From positions 1 to 61,305 of the forward strand of contig JAEYRN010000037.1 in assembly GCA_023435565.1 (NCBI GenBank): a stretch of 61,305 bases of DNA, read 5' to 3'. The DNA is from Bacillota bacterium. Its GTDB lineage: Bacteria; Bacillota; UBA4882; UBA8346. The notes under the pieces were generated by a model. It searched no databases and had not been told where the DNA came from. It was given only the letters and a program-made list of their open reading frames with translations. Numbering within the stretch: position 1 is the stretch's first letter; each line of letters opens with the position of its first letter. Below are positions 33,769 through 42,607 of this stretch, piece by piece. Made by a program: the position numbers and the translations under genes.

Positions 33769-35022
33769 ATGAAGAAGATTGTCATTTTAAGTATAATTAT
33801 TATTTTTTTTGGATTTATCGGATATAAAGTAAAGATTAAACTTGACCAAAAACGGGTTCAGCAAAGCATGGCCCAAAATGGGGGCCAAAGTGTTTCAATA
33901 CCCTTGGTTAAAACTTTGGAGGTCACTTTGGAACCAATTCGTGAAACTTTGGAACTGGTGGGCAGTATCAAGGCGGAAACGGAAATCGCCGTTCAACCTA
34001 GGATTAGCGGAAGACTAATTTCCTTAATGGTCGAAGAAGGATATAAAGTTAATAAAGGCGATTTAATCGGGGTTATCGATGATGAAGCGATTATTCTTCA
34101 AACACAACAGACCGAAGCCAACATCATTGGTATTAAGGCCAATTTGCAACAAGCAATGATAAATGTATCAAGACTAAAGTCAGAAAAGGAAAGGTATCGG
34201 GAGTTATTGGAGCAACGCTACATATCCCAATGGGAATATGATCAGGCGGAAAATTCATATTTGGCGGCGGAAGCCACATTGGACACTATCGAAGCTCAAC
34301 TGGCAGTAGCTGAAAAAAACTACCAGCTTCAAAAGATTCAGTTGGGTCAAACCCGTATTTATGCTCCGATCTCGGGATATATCCTTAAAAAGTTTGTGAC
34401 TCCGGGAATCAATCTGACTTCGGGTACCACAATAGTTACGATGGCCGCATTATCCCCTGTGGAACTCTCCTTTAACATTGACCAGAAAGATGCCGTCAAG
34501 GTCCGTAAAGACATGAAGGTTGATTTTGTTAGCGACGCAATGCCGAACCGATTTTTCTCGGGCCGGATTAAACAAGCGGCTCCGGTTTATGATCCAAATA
34601 CCAGGACGCTTGCTTTAACGGTAAATATTCCTAATAATGATTACAGCTTAATGCCAGGGATGTTTGGGATAGCAACAATAATAATGGGTGAGAAAGATTT
34701 CGCATTGATAGTGCCTCAGGAAGCAATCGTGGTTCAAAATGGTCAACAGGGAGTTTTTGTAGTTGGACGGGAAGATGAGGTCCGGTTTCAACCAGTTAAG
34801 ACAGGATTGGCTGCTGAAGGCCGGATGGAAATAGTTTCAGGATTAAAAACCGGTGATTTGGTCGTGGTTGTGGGCCAAAACAGGTTGCGACACGGACAAA
34901 AAGTGGAGGTGTTCGGGGTTGGCGGAAACCAAAACAAGGATAATAACAACCAAAAGCGTCCTAATTCTTCCAATAATGCTGGAGCGAAAAAAGTTACCGG
35001 GAGAGCGGGTGACGGCGGTTGA
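33769..35022 (+). CDS. RND efflux periplasmic adaptor (membrane-fusion protein)
   Basis: 417 residues from ATG 33769 (SD GGAGGG). An N-terminal membrane anchor (KKIVILSIIIIFFGFIGYK) is followed by the lipoyl-like half (LVGSIKAETEIAVQPRISGRLISLMVEEGYKVNKGDLI), a coiled-coil hairpin (about residues 105-185), the second lipoyl half (LGQTRIYAPISGYILKKFVTPG) and beta-barrel and membrane-proximal domains. It links the inner-membrane pump to the outer-membrane channel. The stop overlaps the start of the pump gene. Confidence 0.92.
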   Translation: MKKIVILSIIIIFFGFIGYKVKIKLDQKRVQQSMAQNGGQSVSIPLVKTLEVTLEPIRETLELVGSIKAETEIAVQPRISGRLISLMVEEGYKVNKGDLIGVIDDEAIILQTQQTEANIIGIKANLQQAMINVSRLKSEKERYRELLEQRYISQWEYDQAENSYLAAEATLDTIEAQLAVAEKNYQLQKIQLGQTRIYAPISGYILKKFVTPGINLTSGTTIVTMAALSPVELSFNIDQKDAVKVRKDMKVDFVSDAMPNRFFSGRIKQAAPVYDPNTRTLALTVNIPNNDYSLMPGMFGIATIIMGEKDFALIVPQEAIVVQNGQQGVFVVGREDEVRFQPVKTGLAAEGRMEIVSGLKTGDLVVVVGQNRLRHGQKVEVFGVGGNQNKDNNNQKRPNSSNNAGAKKVTGRAGDGG

Positions 35023-38000
35023 ATATAATTGAGTTTAGTATAAAAAGGCCTGTAACTACAGGCATGTTTTTCACCGCATTGGTAATATTGGGATTATTCA
35101 GCCTAAGTAAAATGTCAATGGATTTGTATCCCCGGATATCCTATCCAACAATAAGTATTAATACCAGTTATCCAGGAGCGGGACCGGAAGAAATCGAAAG
35201 AATGATAACAATTCCGGTGGAACGAGCCGTGGCTACGGTAAATCGCGTTGAATCGATAACTTCTTCATCGGAGGAGGAGAGGTCACGGGTAAGAGTCCAT
35301 TTTGCCTGGGGTGTAGACCTTGAAGCTGCGGCCAATGATATTCGGGCAAACCTGGACCGGGCGCGCCGAAGTTTACCCAATGAAGCCGGAACACCGACGG
35401 TATTCAAATTTGATTCCAACACGTGGCCAATATTGACCCTTGGACTTTCGGGAGAAATGGATGAAGGTGCTCTCCGGCAATTGGCTGAAGATACTATCAG
35501 TTATCAGCTGCAAAAAGTTCCGGGAGTGGCCAGTGTTGAGGTCCGAGGGGGCAGGAGCCGCGAAATAAGAGTTATTCTTAAACAAGCCCGCCTTCAAGCT
35601 TTGGAAATAACCGCCGAAAAAGTGGCCCAAGTGATTAGAGCCGAAAATACAAATTTACCGGCTGGATATTTGGCTGCCGGACCCGGGGATTTTTTGCTAC
35701 GGACAATGGGCGAGTTTCGCGATCTGGATGAAATTCGAAATCTAGTGATCACGGTTCGTGAAGGAGTCCCGGTTTATTTAAAAGATCTTGCCGAAGTTGA
35801 GGAAGGTTACGAGACGACACGTTCTTTAGTTAGGATTGACGGTCAAACCGGAATCGTGCTTTCTCTCCAAAAACAATCCGACGCCAATACAGTGGCGGTG
35901 GCGGACCGGGTTTATAAGGTCCTGGATGAACTGGAAGAAATGCATCCGGAGATTAAGATTAGGACTATTAACGATAATTCTACTTATATCCGACGGGCAA
36001 TCCAAAGCGTTTCAAACGCCGCCGTTGCCGGAGGACTATTGGCTGCTCTGATACTATTGTTGTTTCTTCATAACATGAGAGCGACAATGATTACCTCCGT
36101 GGTGATGCCTATTTCGATTTTATCAACCTTTGTGCTGGCTTACTTTGGCAATATGACCCTGAATACCATATCTCTGGGAGGCTTGGCCTTAGGAGTGGGT
36201 ATGTTGGTCGATAACTCAGTGGTGGTTTTAGATAATATCTTTCGTGTTTACCATCAGGATGGAGAAGACATTCAAAATGCTGCATTGACTGGAACTACAC
36301 AGATGGTTCCGGCCTTGGCAGCTTCAACATTGACTACTATTTGCGTATTCTTTCCATTAATCTTTGTTAGCGGCCAGACGGGAATAATCTACAAAGAATT
36401 GTCCTATATGGTTATTTTTTCTTTGATTTGTTCATTTATGGTGGCCATTACTTTGATTCCCACGCTTTGTTCCAGATTTTTAAAAATGCGCGACCTGAAC
36501 GAAGAAGAAACGAATGATTTAAGGGGAATCCTCATTAAAACCCAGCATGGTTGGGAAAATTCGTATGAAAAAAGTTTGCGCTGGTGTTTGGCCCATAAGA
36601 CAATGGTAATCGCAATTGGTTTTGCTATCTTATTGGGAACACTTTGTCTTTGGCCGCTACTCGGCGCTGAACTGGTGCAGACCACGGATGAAGGAATAAT
36701 TTCGGTTACACTTAGTTTACCGGCGGGCACCAGACTTGAAGAAACCGATAAAACTTCGGAATTACTCGAAGAATCCATCAGGGCAATGATCCCGGAATTA
36801 GAGAATATGGAATCTTCGGTTAATAGTGGGTCAGCCAGATTAACCCTTCGCTTAAAAAGTCGGGAACAACGAAAGCGTTCCACCCAGGATGTGGTCAGAG
36901 TAATTCAGGATAAGGTTAAAATTCCCGGGGCCCGGCTCAGGGTTTCCGAGCGTAATAGTATGCGAATGCTATATGGTGGTTCGGAAGACTCGGTAGCCAT
37001 CGATATCAGAGGTTATGACCAAGAAACCGCCAGACAAATTGCTATCCTGGTAATGGATCGGATCGCTAACATCCCCGGTATTACCAACGTTAACTTTTCT
37101 CGGGAAGAGGAACGCCCTGAAATGAACATTAGGATCGACCGTAAAAGAGCTGCGGACTACGGTGTTTCAGCATCTCAAATAGCTAATGCAATTCAAGGGA
37201 ATGTTGAAGGCAATGTGGCCACCATTTATCGGAAAGAAGGCGAAGAGCTTCAGGTTCGGGTAAATCTGGAAGAATCAGATCGTAGCTCATTACAGGATTT
37301 GAAAGGAATTTTAGTGGGTACATCCAGCGGTCGAACTATTCCATTGACAAGTCTGGTGAAAGTAGTCCAAGGCAACAGTCCCGTGAATATCGAACGTAAA
37401 GACCAGGAACGTAATATGACTGTCTCCGCCGCTACTAAGGGAAGAGACCTTTCCGGAGTGATGGCCGATATTAAGAAAGTAATGTCCCAAATAGAGCTTC
37501 CTCCGGGAATTAGCATTTTTTATGCGGGTGATTATGAGGAACAACAGAAATCATCGGTTGAAATCCTGACTGCGTTAATATTATCGTTAATGCTGGTTTA
37601 TATGGTAATGGCGGCCCAGTTTGAATCATTTTTAGATCCTTTCATTATTATGTTTTCGGTTCCCTTTGCTTTAGGCGGGGTGATATTGATGCTGTTTTTC
37701 ACTGATACTAACATTAACTCGCAGGTATATATCGGCCTGATTATGTTAGGCGGAGTGGTAGTGAATAATGCAATTGTTTTGATTAGTTATTTTCGAATTT
37801 TGATGGCTCGGGGAACAGGGGTTGTAAGCGCAGTTGTCAAAGGTGCTAGATCGCGGCTGCGTCCAATTTTAATGACTACCTTTACTACTTGTTTGGGATT
37901 AATACCGTTAGCTTTAGGAATGGGTGAAGGAGGGGAAACCCAAACACCATTGGCTCGTACGGTTATCGGTGGGTTACTCTTTTCTACGTTTCTAACATTA

Positions 38001-39443
38001 TTTCTAATCCCGGTCATTTTCGCGGGACTGGAAGAGAAAAGAAACCAGCTAAGAAAAGATCGGTTTGGCGTTGCTTTAACGGTAATATTTATCCTTGGCT
38101 TGTTGGCTGGAGTTTCCATGCCTGCCCATGGGGCCGAGACGCAAAAAATTACCGTGGCTGAAGCGGTTAACATGGCGCTACAAAATAGCGAAGCCGGGAG
38201 AATTATCAGGTTAAAACGGGAGAACACCGATTCGGTGTTTCGTTTGGATCAAAGCGATAAAAAGCTCAAGGTTTATATGGAAGCAGGGGCCAGCGACTCT
38301 GAAGCCGAAGAAAGTAAGGAGGTCAGCTTGACGGCTGAAAAATCGATTACTCTAAAAAATTTGGTCGGTATAAAGTCTTTGACCGACTTGATTGACGAAA
38401 GCACCAGAAAGATCTCCTTACATGATTTGGAAACATTGGAATCAGATTTGATTCAATCAGTAATCTCCGCTTATCAGCAAGAGATTTTAACCAAGAAAGA
38501 CTTGGAACTGGCCGAGGAAAACTTGGAACGGAGCCGACGTTTTTATGAAGAAATAATGGTTAAATCTAAATTGGGTATGACCAGTCTCATCGATGAAGTT
38601 GGCGCCGAAGCCCGGGTGGCCAGTGCTGAAACCAGTGTTAACCGTTATCGGCAGCTTTATCGTTTGGCTCAAGTTGGTTTACGTCAGCTGATTGGGGTTG
38701 AGATTGAGGCTGAGATTGAATTAGAACCTATTAATCAGGCATTGGGACGAGACAAACCGGTTTTGGAATCCATGCGCCGGGAGGCTTGGGTGGAACGGCC
38801 CGATCTGAAGAAAGCTCAAGAAGATTTATGCCGTTCCGAGAATCTTTTGAAGTTGGCCCGTTTATCGCAGCGGGTTGGAATCACCTTGAATTGGAGTATG
38901 GATAAAGATGATTATGAAGCGGGACTGGCATTGACAAATCAGAATGAAAATAAGACTACCGAGGAATGGCGGATTTCGGGGAAGGTCAGTACTTATCCTT
39001 ACCAAGACCCGGAGCGTACCGGGACTGATCCGGAGCCTGGTACCTTTAAACTATCCCTTAGGTGGAACCTTTTTGACGGTAAAGCCCGTCGTGAGCGGGT
39101 AAAGCAAGCTGAACTGTTATATGAGCAAAAAAAAGCGGAATTAAGCAGATTGGAAAAAGGCGTTAATTATGATATTGAAGAGGGGTTTTACAACTATCAA
39201 AATAAGTTGGATGAAGTCAGAAACGGCGAAATTCAAGTAAGAGCGAAACGTATATATTTGGATGCGGCCGAAGCTAAATTAAGATTGGGTTTAATGTCGG
39301 TCAAAGAAGTTTTAGACGCCCAAACCGACTATCATCAGGCTATGGTTGATTATGAGAAGTATAAGAGTGAATTATATCTGGCGGAAATTAATTTGTTGAA
39401 ACTAACGGGAAGATTGATGTTGGAAGCGATTGTGCGGCAATGA
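35019..39443 (+). CDS. RND efflux pump fused to a TolC-like outer-membrane factor
   Basis: A single 1474-residue frame. Residues 1-1010 form a complete HAE1-type RND permease: FSIKRPVTTGMFF start, periplasmic porter domains, TM4 GVGMLVDNSVVVLDN with a proton-relay Asp, and TM10 MLGGVVVNNAIVLISYF. Residues about 1015-1037 are a hydrophobic segment ending SMPAHGAE, like a signal peptide with an A-x-G/A cleavage site. Residues 1040-1474 are a TolC/OMF domain with long coiled coils (QNSEAGRIIRLKRENTDSV..., LDAQTDYHQAMVDYEKY). TTG 35019 is the start and overlaps the adaptor gene. No internal SD or start explains a separate OMF. The OMF implies an outer membrane. Confidence 0.88.
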   Translation: MNIIEFSIKRPVTTGMFFTALVILGLFSLSKMSMDLYPRISYPTISINTSYPGAGPEEIERMITIPVERAVATVNRVESITSSSEEERSRVRVHFAWGVDLEAAANDIRANLDRARRSLPNEAGTPTVFKFDSNTWPILTLGLSGEMDEGALRQLAEDTISYQLQKVPGVASVEVRGGRSREIRVILKQARLQALEITAEKVAQVIRAENTNLPAGYLAAGPGDFLLRTMGEFRDLDEIRNLVITVREGVPVYLKDLAEVEEGYETTRSLVRIDGQTGIVLSLQKQSDANTVAVADRVYKVLDELEEMHPEIKIRTINDNSTYIRRAIQSVSNAAVAGGLLAALILLLFLHNMRATMITSVVMPISILSTFVLAYFGNMTLNTISLGGLALGVGMLVDNSVVVLDNIFRVYHQDGEDIQNAALTGTTQMVPALAASTLTTICVFFPLIFVSGQTGIIYKELSYMVIFSLICSFMVAITLIPTLCSRFLKMRDLNEEETNDLRGILIKTQHGWENSYEKSLRWCLAHKTMVIAIGFAILLGTLCLWPLLGAELVQTTDEGIISVTLSLPAGTRLEETDKTSELLEESIRAMIPELENMESSVNSGSARLTLRLKSREQRKRSTQDVVRVIQDKVKIPGARLRVSERNSMRMLYGGSEDSVAIDIRGYDQETARQIAILVMDRIANIPGITNVNFSREEERPEMNIRIDRKRAADYGVSASQIANAIQGNVEGNVATIYRKEGEELQVRVNLEESDRSSLQDLKGILVGTSSGRTIPLTSLVKVVQGNSPVNIERKDQERNMTVSAATKGRDLSGVMADIKKVMSQIELPPGISIFYAGDYEEQQKSSVEILTALILSLMLVYMVMAAQFESFLDPFIIMFSVPFALGGVILMLFFTDTNINSQVYIGLIMLGGVVVNNAIVLISYFRILMARGTGVVSAVVKGARSRLRPILMTTFTTCLGLIPLALGMGEGGETQTPLARTVIGGLLFSTFLTLFLIPVIFAGLEEKRNQLRKDRFGVALTVIFILGLLAGVSMPAHGAETQKITVAEAVNMALQNSEAGRIIRLKRENTDSVFRLDQSDKKLKVYMEAGASDSEAEESKEVSLTAEKSITLKNLVGIKSLTDLIDESTRKISLHDLETLESDLIQSVISAYQQEILTKKDLELAEENLERSRRFYEEIMVKSKLGMTSLIDEVGAEARVASAETSVNRYRQLYRLAQVGLRQLIGVEIEAEIELEPINQALGRDKPVLESMRREAWVERPDLKKAQEDLCRSENLLKLARLSQRVGITLNWSMDKDDYEAGLALTNQNENKTTEEWRISGKVSTYPYQDPERTGTDPEPGTFKLSLRWNLFDGKARRERVKQAELLYEQKKAELSRLEKGVNYDIEEGFYNYQNKLDEVRNGEIQVRAKRIYLDAAEAKLRLGLMSVKEVLDAQTDYHQAMVDYEKYKSELYLAEINLLKLTGRLMLEAIVRQ

Positions 39444-39449
39444 ATATAA

Positions 39450-39469
39450 TATTGGTGCCGAAGGCCGGA
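39450..39469. repeat. Distal attachment-site-like repeat (duplicate of tRNA-Leu 3' end)
   Basis: The 20 bases tattggtgccgaaggccgga are identical to 40749-40768, which includes the last 17 nt of the tRNA-Leu gene. A tRNA 3'-end duplication about 1.3 kb away is the classical mark of integrase-mediated insertion. Confidence 0.8.
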
Positions 39470-39847
39470 TAATATAAGGTACTTCTTAGGAAACATGATA
39501 TAATAGGAAAAACATTGATTTATCTAATTTGATTCTGTTATTTTGATAGGTCGTACGATTTGAAAAACAATTTCACCACTAATGTTACTGTATACAAGAG
39601 TGATAGAATTACTAAGAACATTTAAACGCATTTAATAGCGTTTAAAAATATATCAGGGTAAACTGGGGTAAATTGGGGTAAACGGATGTTTGTATTTATG
39701 AAATAATAGATGTTAATATATATACACAGGATATAGTAAAAAATATTGAAGGACATGCATAAATAGTGCACCTAATTGATAAATTAAACTGGGTGACGTG
39801 TTATGTGTAAAGAGCCTTCAATTTATAAAGTAAAGGAGGTCAGGCTA

Positions 39848-39997
39848 ATGGCTAAACCAATTGAAGCAACACCAATTCTTCGAGGTCAGGATTTATTAAA
39901 TTTAGTAAAAGATGCACAAAGACCTGACCGGGGTAAAGAAAAGAGAAAAATTGCGCGTGATTTACTTCGGATAGCTACAAGCGGTGGTAATTGCTAA
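39848..39997 (+). CDS. Small protein upstream of the GNAT gene, putative antitoxin
   Basis: 49 residues from ATG 39848 (MAKPIEATPILRGQ), with SD AAAGGAGG; the frame from 39803 has no SD. The C-terminal half is basic (RPDRGKEKRKIARDLLR). It ends at the base before the GNAT start, so the two are tightly coupled. Small MAKPI-type proteins of this kind accompany GNAT genes in several bacteria, resembling toxin-antitoxin pairs. That family memory is unverified, and no fold is evident. Confidence 0.6.
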   Translation: MAKPIEATPILRGQDLLNLVKDAQRPDRGKEKRKIARDLLRIATSGGNC

Positions 39998-40539
39998 ATG
40001 TATCATCCCGTATTCACGGAGTTGGCGCAACAAATGGTGTTAGTTAATTATTCCCCAGGTTATAAACTTGGGGAATTTGATTGTGGAATCACCGAATATA
40101 ACAACTTTATCCAAAATGATGCAGAAAGTTTAATTGAATTGAATTTTACCCAGATCAAATTACTCATAAATAAATCTAATGCTGATGTTGTTGGTTACAT
40201 TGCATTATGTTCCGATTCATTTTTAGTAGATAAAGAAGAAAAAGAAAAATATAAAATCCCATTTGCAACATATCCGGCACTAAAGATTGGAAAATTAGCA
40301 ATCAATAAAAATTATAGTGGAAGAAAAATAGGACACTATTTAATTTTTTAGTTCTTGGTATTATTGAACAAATGAATGAAATGGGTATAGCTTGTAGATT
40401 TATAACTGTTGATGCTGATATTGAATATAATCCGAAAACGCCAAAGTTTTACGAGAAGTTTGGATTTATATATAATGAACATGACATTTATCAAAAAAGA
40501 AAAAATCGAAGTATGAGGTATGATGTATTCAATGATTAA
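39998..40539 (+). pseudogene. GNAT toxin-like acetyltransferase, frameshifted at a T6 run
   Basis: The first 117 codons (39998-40351) encode the N-terminal and motif A part of a GNAT (EFDCGITEYNNFIQNDA, KIGKLAINKNYSGRKIGHYLIF) and stop at TAG 40349-40351, right at T6 40344-40349. In the next frame the protein continues without gap: LVLGIIEQMNEMGIACRFITVDAD...FYEKFGF up to TAA 40537-40539. One missing T explains the break. The intact protein would be about 180 residues, the size of TacT/GNAT toxins. A sequencing error or slippage at T6 cannot be excluded. Confidence 0.75.
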
Positions 40540-40581
40540 ATAAGGGAACCGCAAGGCTCTTTTTATTACTATTTAAGCCGT

Positions 40582-40614
40582 ATACTGGCGGGTGGAAGTA
40601 TCACCCGCCAGTAT
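40582..40614 (+). terminator. Strong hairpin after the GNAT gene
   Basis: Arms atactggcgggtg (40582-40594) and cacccgccagtat (40602-40614) pair perfectly around a 7-nt loop. No U-tract follows, so it may be structural or a weak terminator. Confidence 0.5.
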
Positions 40615-40700
40615 TGTATATAAAGCTAATCAAACAAAATTTCTATCGAAAGTCCATGTTTAAATTATAAACTAGAATATCTTCTAGCTTTCTTACTAAA

Positions 40701-40737
40701 AACGAGGCTGTCTCTTTACTTTTGAGATAGCCTCGTT
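40701..40737 (-). terminator. Intrinsic terminator of tRNA-Leu
   Basis: On the minus strand, stem aacgaggctatctc / gagacagcctcgtt (one G-U pair) is followed by a T-run. It lies just after the tRNA 3' end. Confidence 0.75.
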
Positions 40738-40748
40738 AATTATTAAAG

Positions 40749-40768
40749 TATTGGTGCCGAAGGCCGGA
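40749..40768. repeat. Proximal attachment-site-like repeat (tRNA-Leu 3' end)
   Basis: Identical to 39450-39469 over 20 bases. It covers the encoded CCA, the 3' acceptor strand and part of the T arm of tRNA-Leu. Confidence 0.8.
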
Positions 40769-40838
40769 CTCGAACCGGCACGCTTTTAACGGCGGTGGAT
40801 TTTGAGTCCACTGCGTCTGCCAATTCCGCCACTTCGGC
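40752..40838 (-). tRNA. tRNA-Leu (anticodon CAA)
   Basis: The 87-nt gene begins GCCGAAG, pairs with CTTCGGC and has an encoded CCA. The anticodon loop is CTCAAAA, giving anticodon CAA. The long variable arm (GCCGTTAAAAGCGT) is of class II type, and the T-loop GGTTCGAGTCC is canonical. Confidence 0.95.
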
Positions 40839-40866
40839 AAAGTTCTTTGGAATAGCGTGTAGAAAT

Positions 40867-40895
40867 ATCCTACCATAGGTTAAGGCTTTTTTCAA
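40867..40895 (-). promoter_or_regulatory. Promoter of tRNA-Leu
   Basis: On the minus strand TTGAAA (40895-40890), 17 bp, TAGGAT (40872-40867) ends 28 nt before the tRNA 5' end. Confidence 0.65.
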
Positions 40896-40984
40896 GAGGG
40901 TTTTTTCGGAGGATTTTGGTAGTCGTCCAGACAATTTCCGGTTGAAACACGTGAAATGATTCTATCAAAAATAATATCTCCATA

Positions 40985-41053
40985 CCTCTGAGTCTCTGTG
41001 ACAAATTAAGATTTTTAGCTACGGAGACACTGAGACACTGAGACACAGAGAGA
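40985..41053. repeat. Dispersed palindromic repeat, third copy
   Basis: ctctgagtctctgtg at 40985-41000 faces gagacactgagacacagagag at 41024-41053. It is related to 21776-21843 and 112-144. Confidence 0.6.
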
Positions 41054-41077
41054 TTGATAAGTATTATTTTGATTAAC

Positions 41078-41680
41078 CTAAAATTTATATGAAATTCCTA
41101 TGGTCGTTCCAGATGTCTCTATTTTAATATCCTCTTCATCTTCGATTTTGGTTTTTCGATAACCGAGCGAAGCCCCCAAATTGTTTGTGAAGAAGTAGGT
41201 CAGTTTGCCTTTGAAGCATAGAAAATCAGCGTCCAATTTATCATAATAATCATAATCCACCGAACCGGAGATGGATCCTGAAATTGAACCTTCCAGTAAT
41301 AGTTCTTTGGTAAGGTTGGTTGCCAAATCAACCCCAATCATTAAAGAATCATATGAAGCTTCATCTTCCAAGTCACCACCAACCACTGAAAGAGTTACAT
41401 ACAGATTGTCGGTTATTCCGTAGCCTCCTTTTAACTCGGTTTGGGTTAAGTCAATTTCGAAAGGGCCTACATCGACTGAACCGTTAAGGTGTTCTAAGCC
41501 GACTTTAAAAGTTTTAGTCGAATAGTCAATCCCAATAATTTGTCCGGAAAGATCTTCTTCTTCAAGATAATCTACATCTCCGTTTGTTATCACATCAAGG
41601 TAGACTGTAGCTGCTAAGGAATTGGTCCCGAAAGCCAAACACATTAGGCTTATTAAAATTAGGGTAATTAGTTTTTTCAT
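41078..41680 (-). CDS. Secreted beta-barrel-like outer-membrane protein
   Basis: 200 residues with a signal peptide (KKLITLILISLMCLAFGTNSLAA) and a mature part of alternating polar/hydrophobic strands (TFKVGLEHLN, LYVTLSVVGG, FLCFKGKLTYFFT, LGASLGYRKTKIE). It ends TTIGISYKF, with a terminal Phe, as in proteins inserted by the BAM machinery. This points to an outer-membrane barrel. AGGAGG stands before the start at 41680. No named family is recognised; YfaZ-like small barrels are a possibility. Confidence 0.7.
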   Translation of the reverse strand: MKKLITLILISLMCLAFGTNSLAATVYLDVITNGDVDYLEEEDLSGQIIGIDYSTKTFKVGLEHLNGSVDVGPFEIDLTQTELKGGYGITDNLYVTLSVVGGDLEDEASYDSLMIGVDLATNLTKELLLEGSISGSISGSVDYDYYDKLDADFLCFKGKLTYFFTNNLGASLGYRKTKIEDEEDIKIETSGTTIGISYKF

Positions 41681-41993
41681 ACTTTTTCCTCCTTAAATTA
41701 TTTTTAGAACGTGAAATGGTCACGAACCGGTATTATAATATCTTGGAGGACTGTAATTAATACATTGTCCCGGGATTAATTCATCATTTTTTAATAATAT
41801 GGTCTGATGAATGGGAGGGTCCGTTAATAAAAACAAAAAAACCTCCGGTCATAATGTGACGGTGGTTCTTTGATAATTGGCATTCCATATTTAGTTTTAC
41901 AATGAGAGAGATTGCCTTCAAGGCGGATTAATTACGGTTGTATTAAATTTAGTTATAGGACTATTAATTGGTCGGGAGTAGTGGGGTTGGTGT
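41681..41993. other. Intergenic region with a terminator-like hairpin
   Basis: About 310 nt between two minus-strand genes. The only feature seen is the hairpin at 41841-41866. The rest is AT-rich. Confidence 0.45.
41836..41868 (-). terminator. Terminator after the yigZ-like gene
   Basis: On the minus strand accaccgtcac ... gaccggaggt forms an imperfect stem followed by a run of seven T. It ends the S8 protease, inhibitor and YigZ transcript. Confidence 0.55.
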
Positions 41994-42602
41994 TTAGCAA
42001 TGAATGTCGAATTTAATGGAAGGCAGTTCATTAACCATACTTAAAAATTTTTGTTTTTGAGCGATAGGTAAAGATATTTGAAGTGTTACCAAATCAGTAT
42101 ATTCGGTTTTTAAAACTTCAGCCTCGAATTGTGGTAGCCGATAGAGAATCAGAGAATGTTCGGAGTAATTATAAACCAAGGTTGCTGTGAACTTGGGAAC
42201 TCTTACGATTGTACCCGCTTCCTCCAAGACTAATGTAGCCGCTTGGCCGTAAGCGTCAATCAATCCCCTGACCCCCAGTTTTTTCCCTCCAAAGTAACGG
42301 GTGATGACCACTGCTACATTGGTCAAATTTAAACGTTGGATGGCGCCGAGAATCGGTTTTCCTGCTGTTCCACTAGGTTCACCATGGTCATTGTAGTATT
42401 CAATTGGATTTTCGCCGGAGCCGATCCGATAGGCATAACAATTATGGCTGGCCTGAGAATGTTCTTCCCGGATACGGGCGACAAAAGACTTTGCCTCAGA
42501 TTCGGTAGTGATTTCAAGGCAATGGCCGAGGAAACGGGAACGTTCCACAGTTAGTTCGGCGGTGGCCTGATGGTCGATTGTAGTATATGCGGAATGGTTC
42601 AA
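41994..42602 (-). CDS. YigZ/IMPACT-family protein
   Basis: 202 residues matching the YigZ family: ERSRFLGHCLEITTESEAKSFVARIREEHSQASHNCYAYRIG, DHGEPSGTAGKPILGAIQ, VVITRYFGGKKLGVRGLIDAYGQAA. The two-domain length is normal. Function is unclear; eukaryotic IMPACT regulates GCN2, and bacterial members have an RNase-PH-like and an EF-G-like domain. It starts 5 nt after the inhibitor-like gene on the same strand, so it is probably read through from the protease operon. Confidence 0.9.
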   Translation of the reverse strand: MNHSAYTTIDHQATAELTVERSRFLGHCLEITTESEAKSFVARIREEHSQASHNCYAYRIGSGENPIEYYNDHGEPSGTAGKPILGAIQRLNLTNVAVVITRYFGGKKLGVRGLIDAYGQAATLVLEEAGTIVRVPKFTATLVYNYSEHSLILYRLPQFEAEVLKTEYTDLVTLQISLPIAQKQKFLSMVNELPSIKFDIHC

Positions 42603-42607
42603 TTTTT

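Larger units (their letters stand above)
39470..40748. mobile_element. Small tRNA-Leu-associated genomic island (remnant)
   Basis: The 1.28 kb between the two 20-bp repeats lies on the 3' side of tRNA-Leu(CAA), where islands insert. It is visibly AT-richer than flanking genes and carries a toxin-antitoxin-like gene pair with a frameshifted GNAT. There is no integrase inside, so the element is decayed or was moved by a protein in trans. The first 330 nt have no gene, only a short direct repeat (tggggtaaa, 39660-39684). Confidence 0.7.

Noticed and set aside
36404..38227. Minus-strand frames inside the RND-OMF gene
   Set aside because: They lie fully within a strongly supported gene and show no domain.
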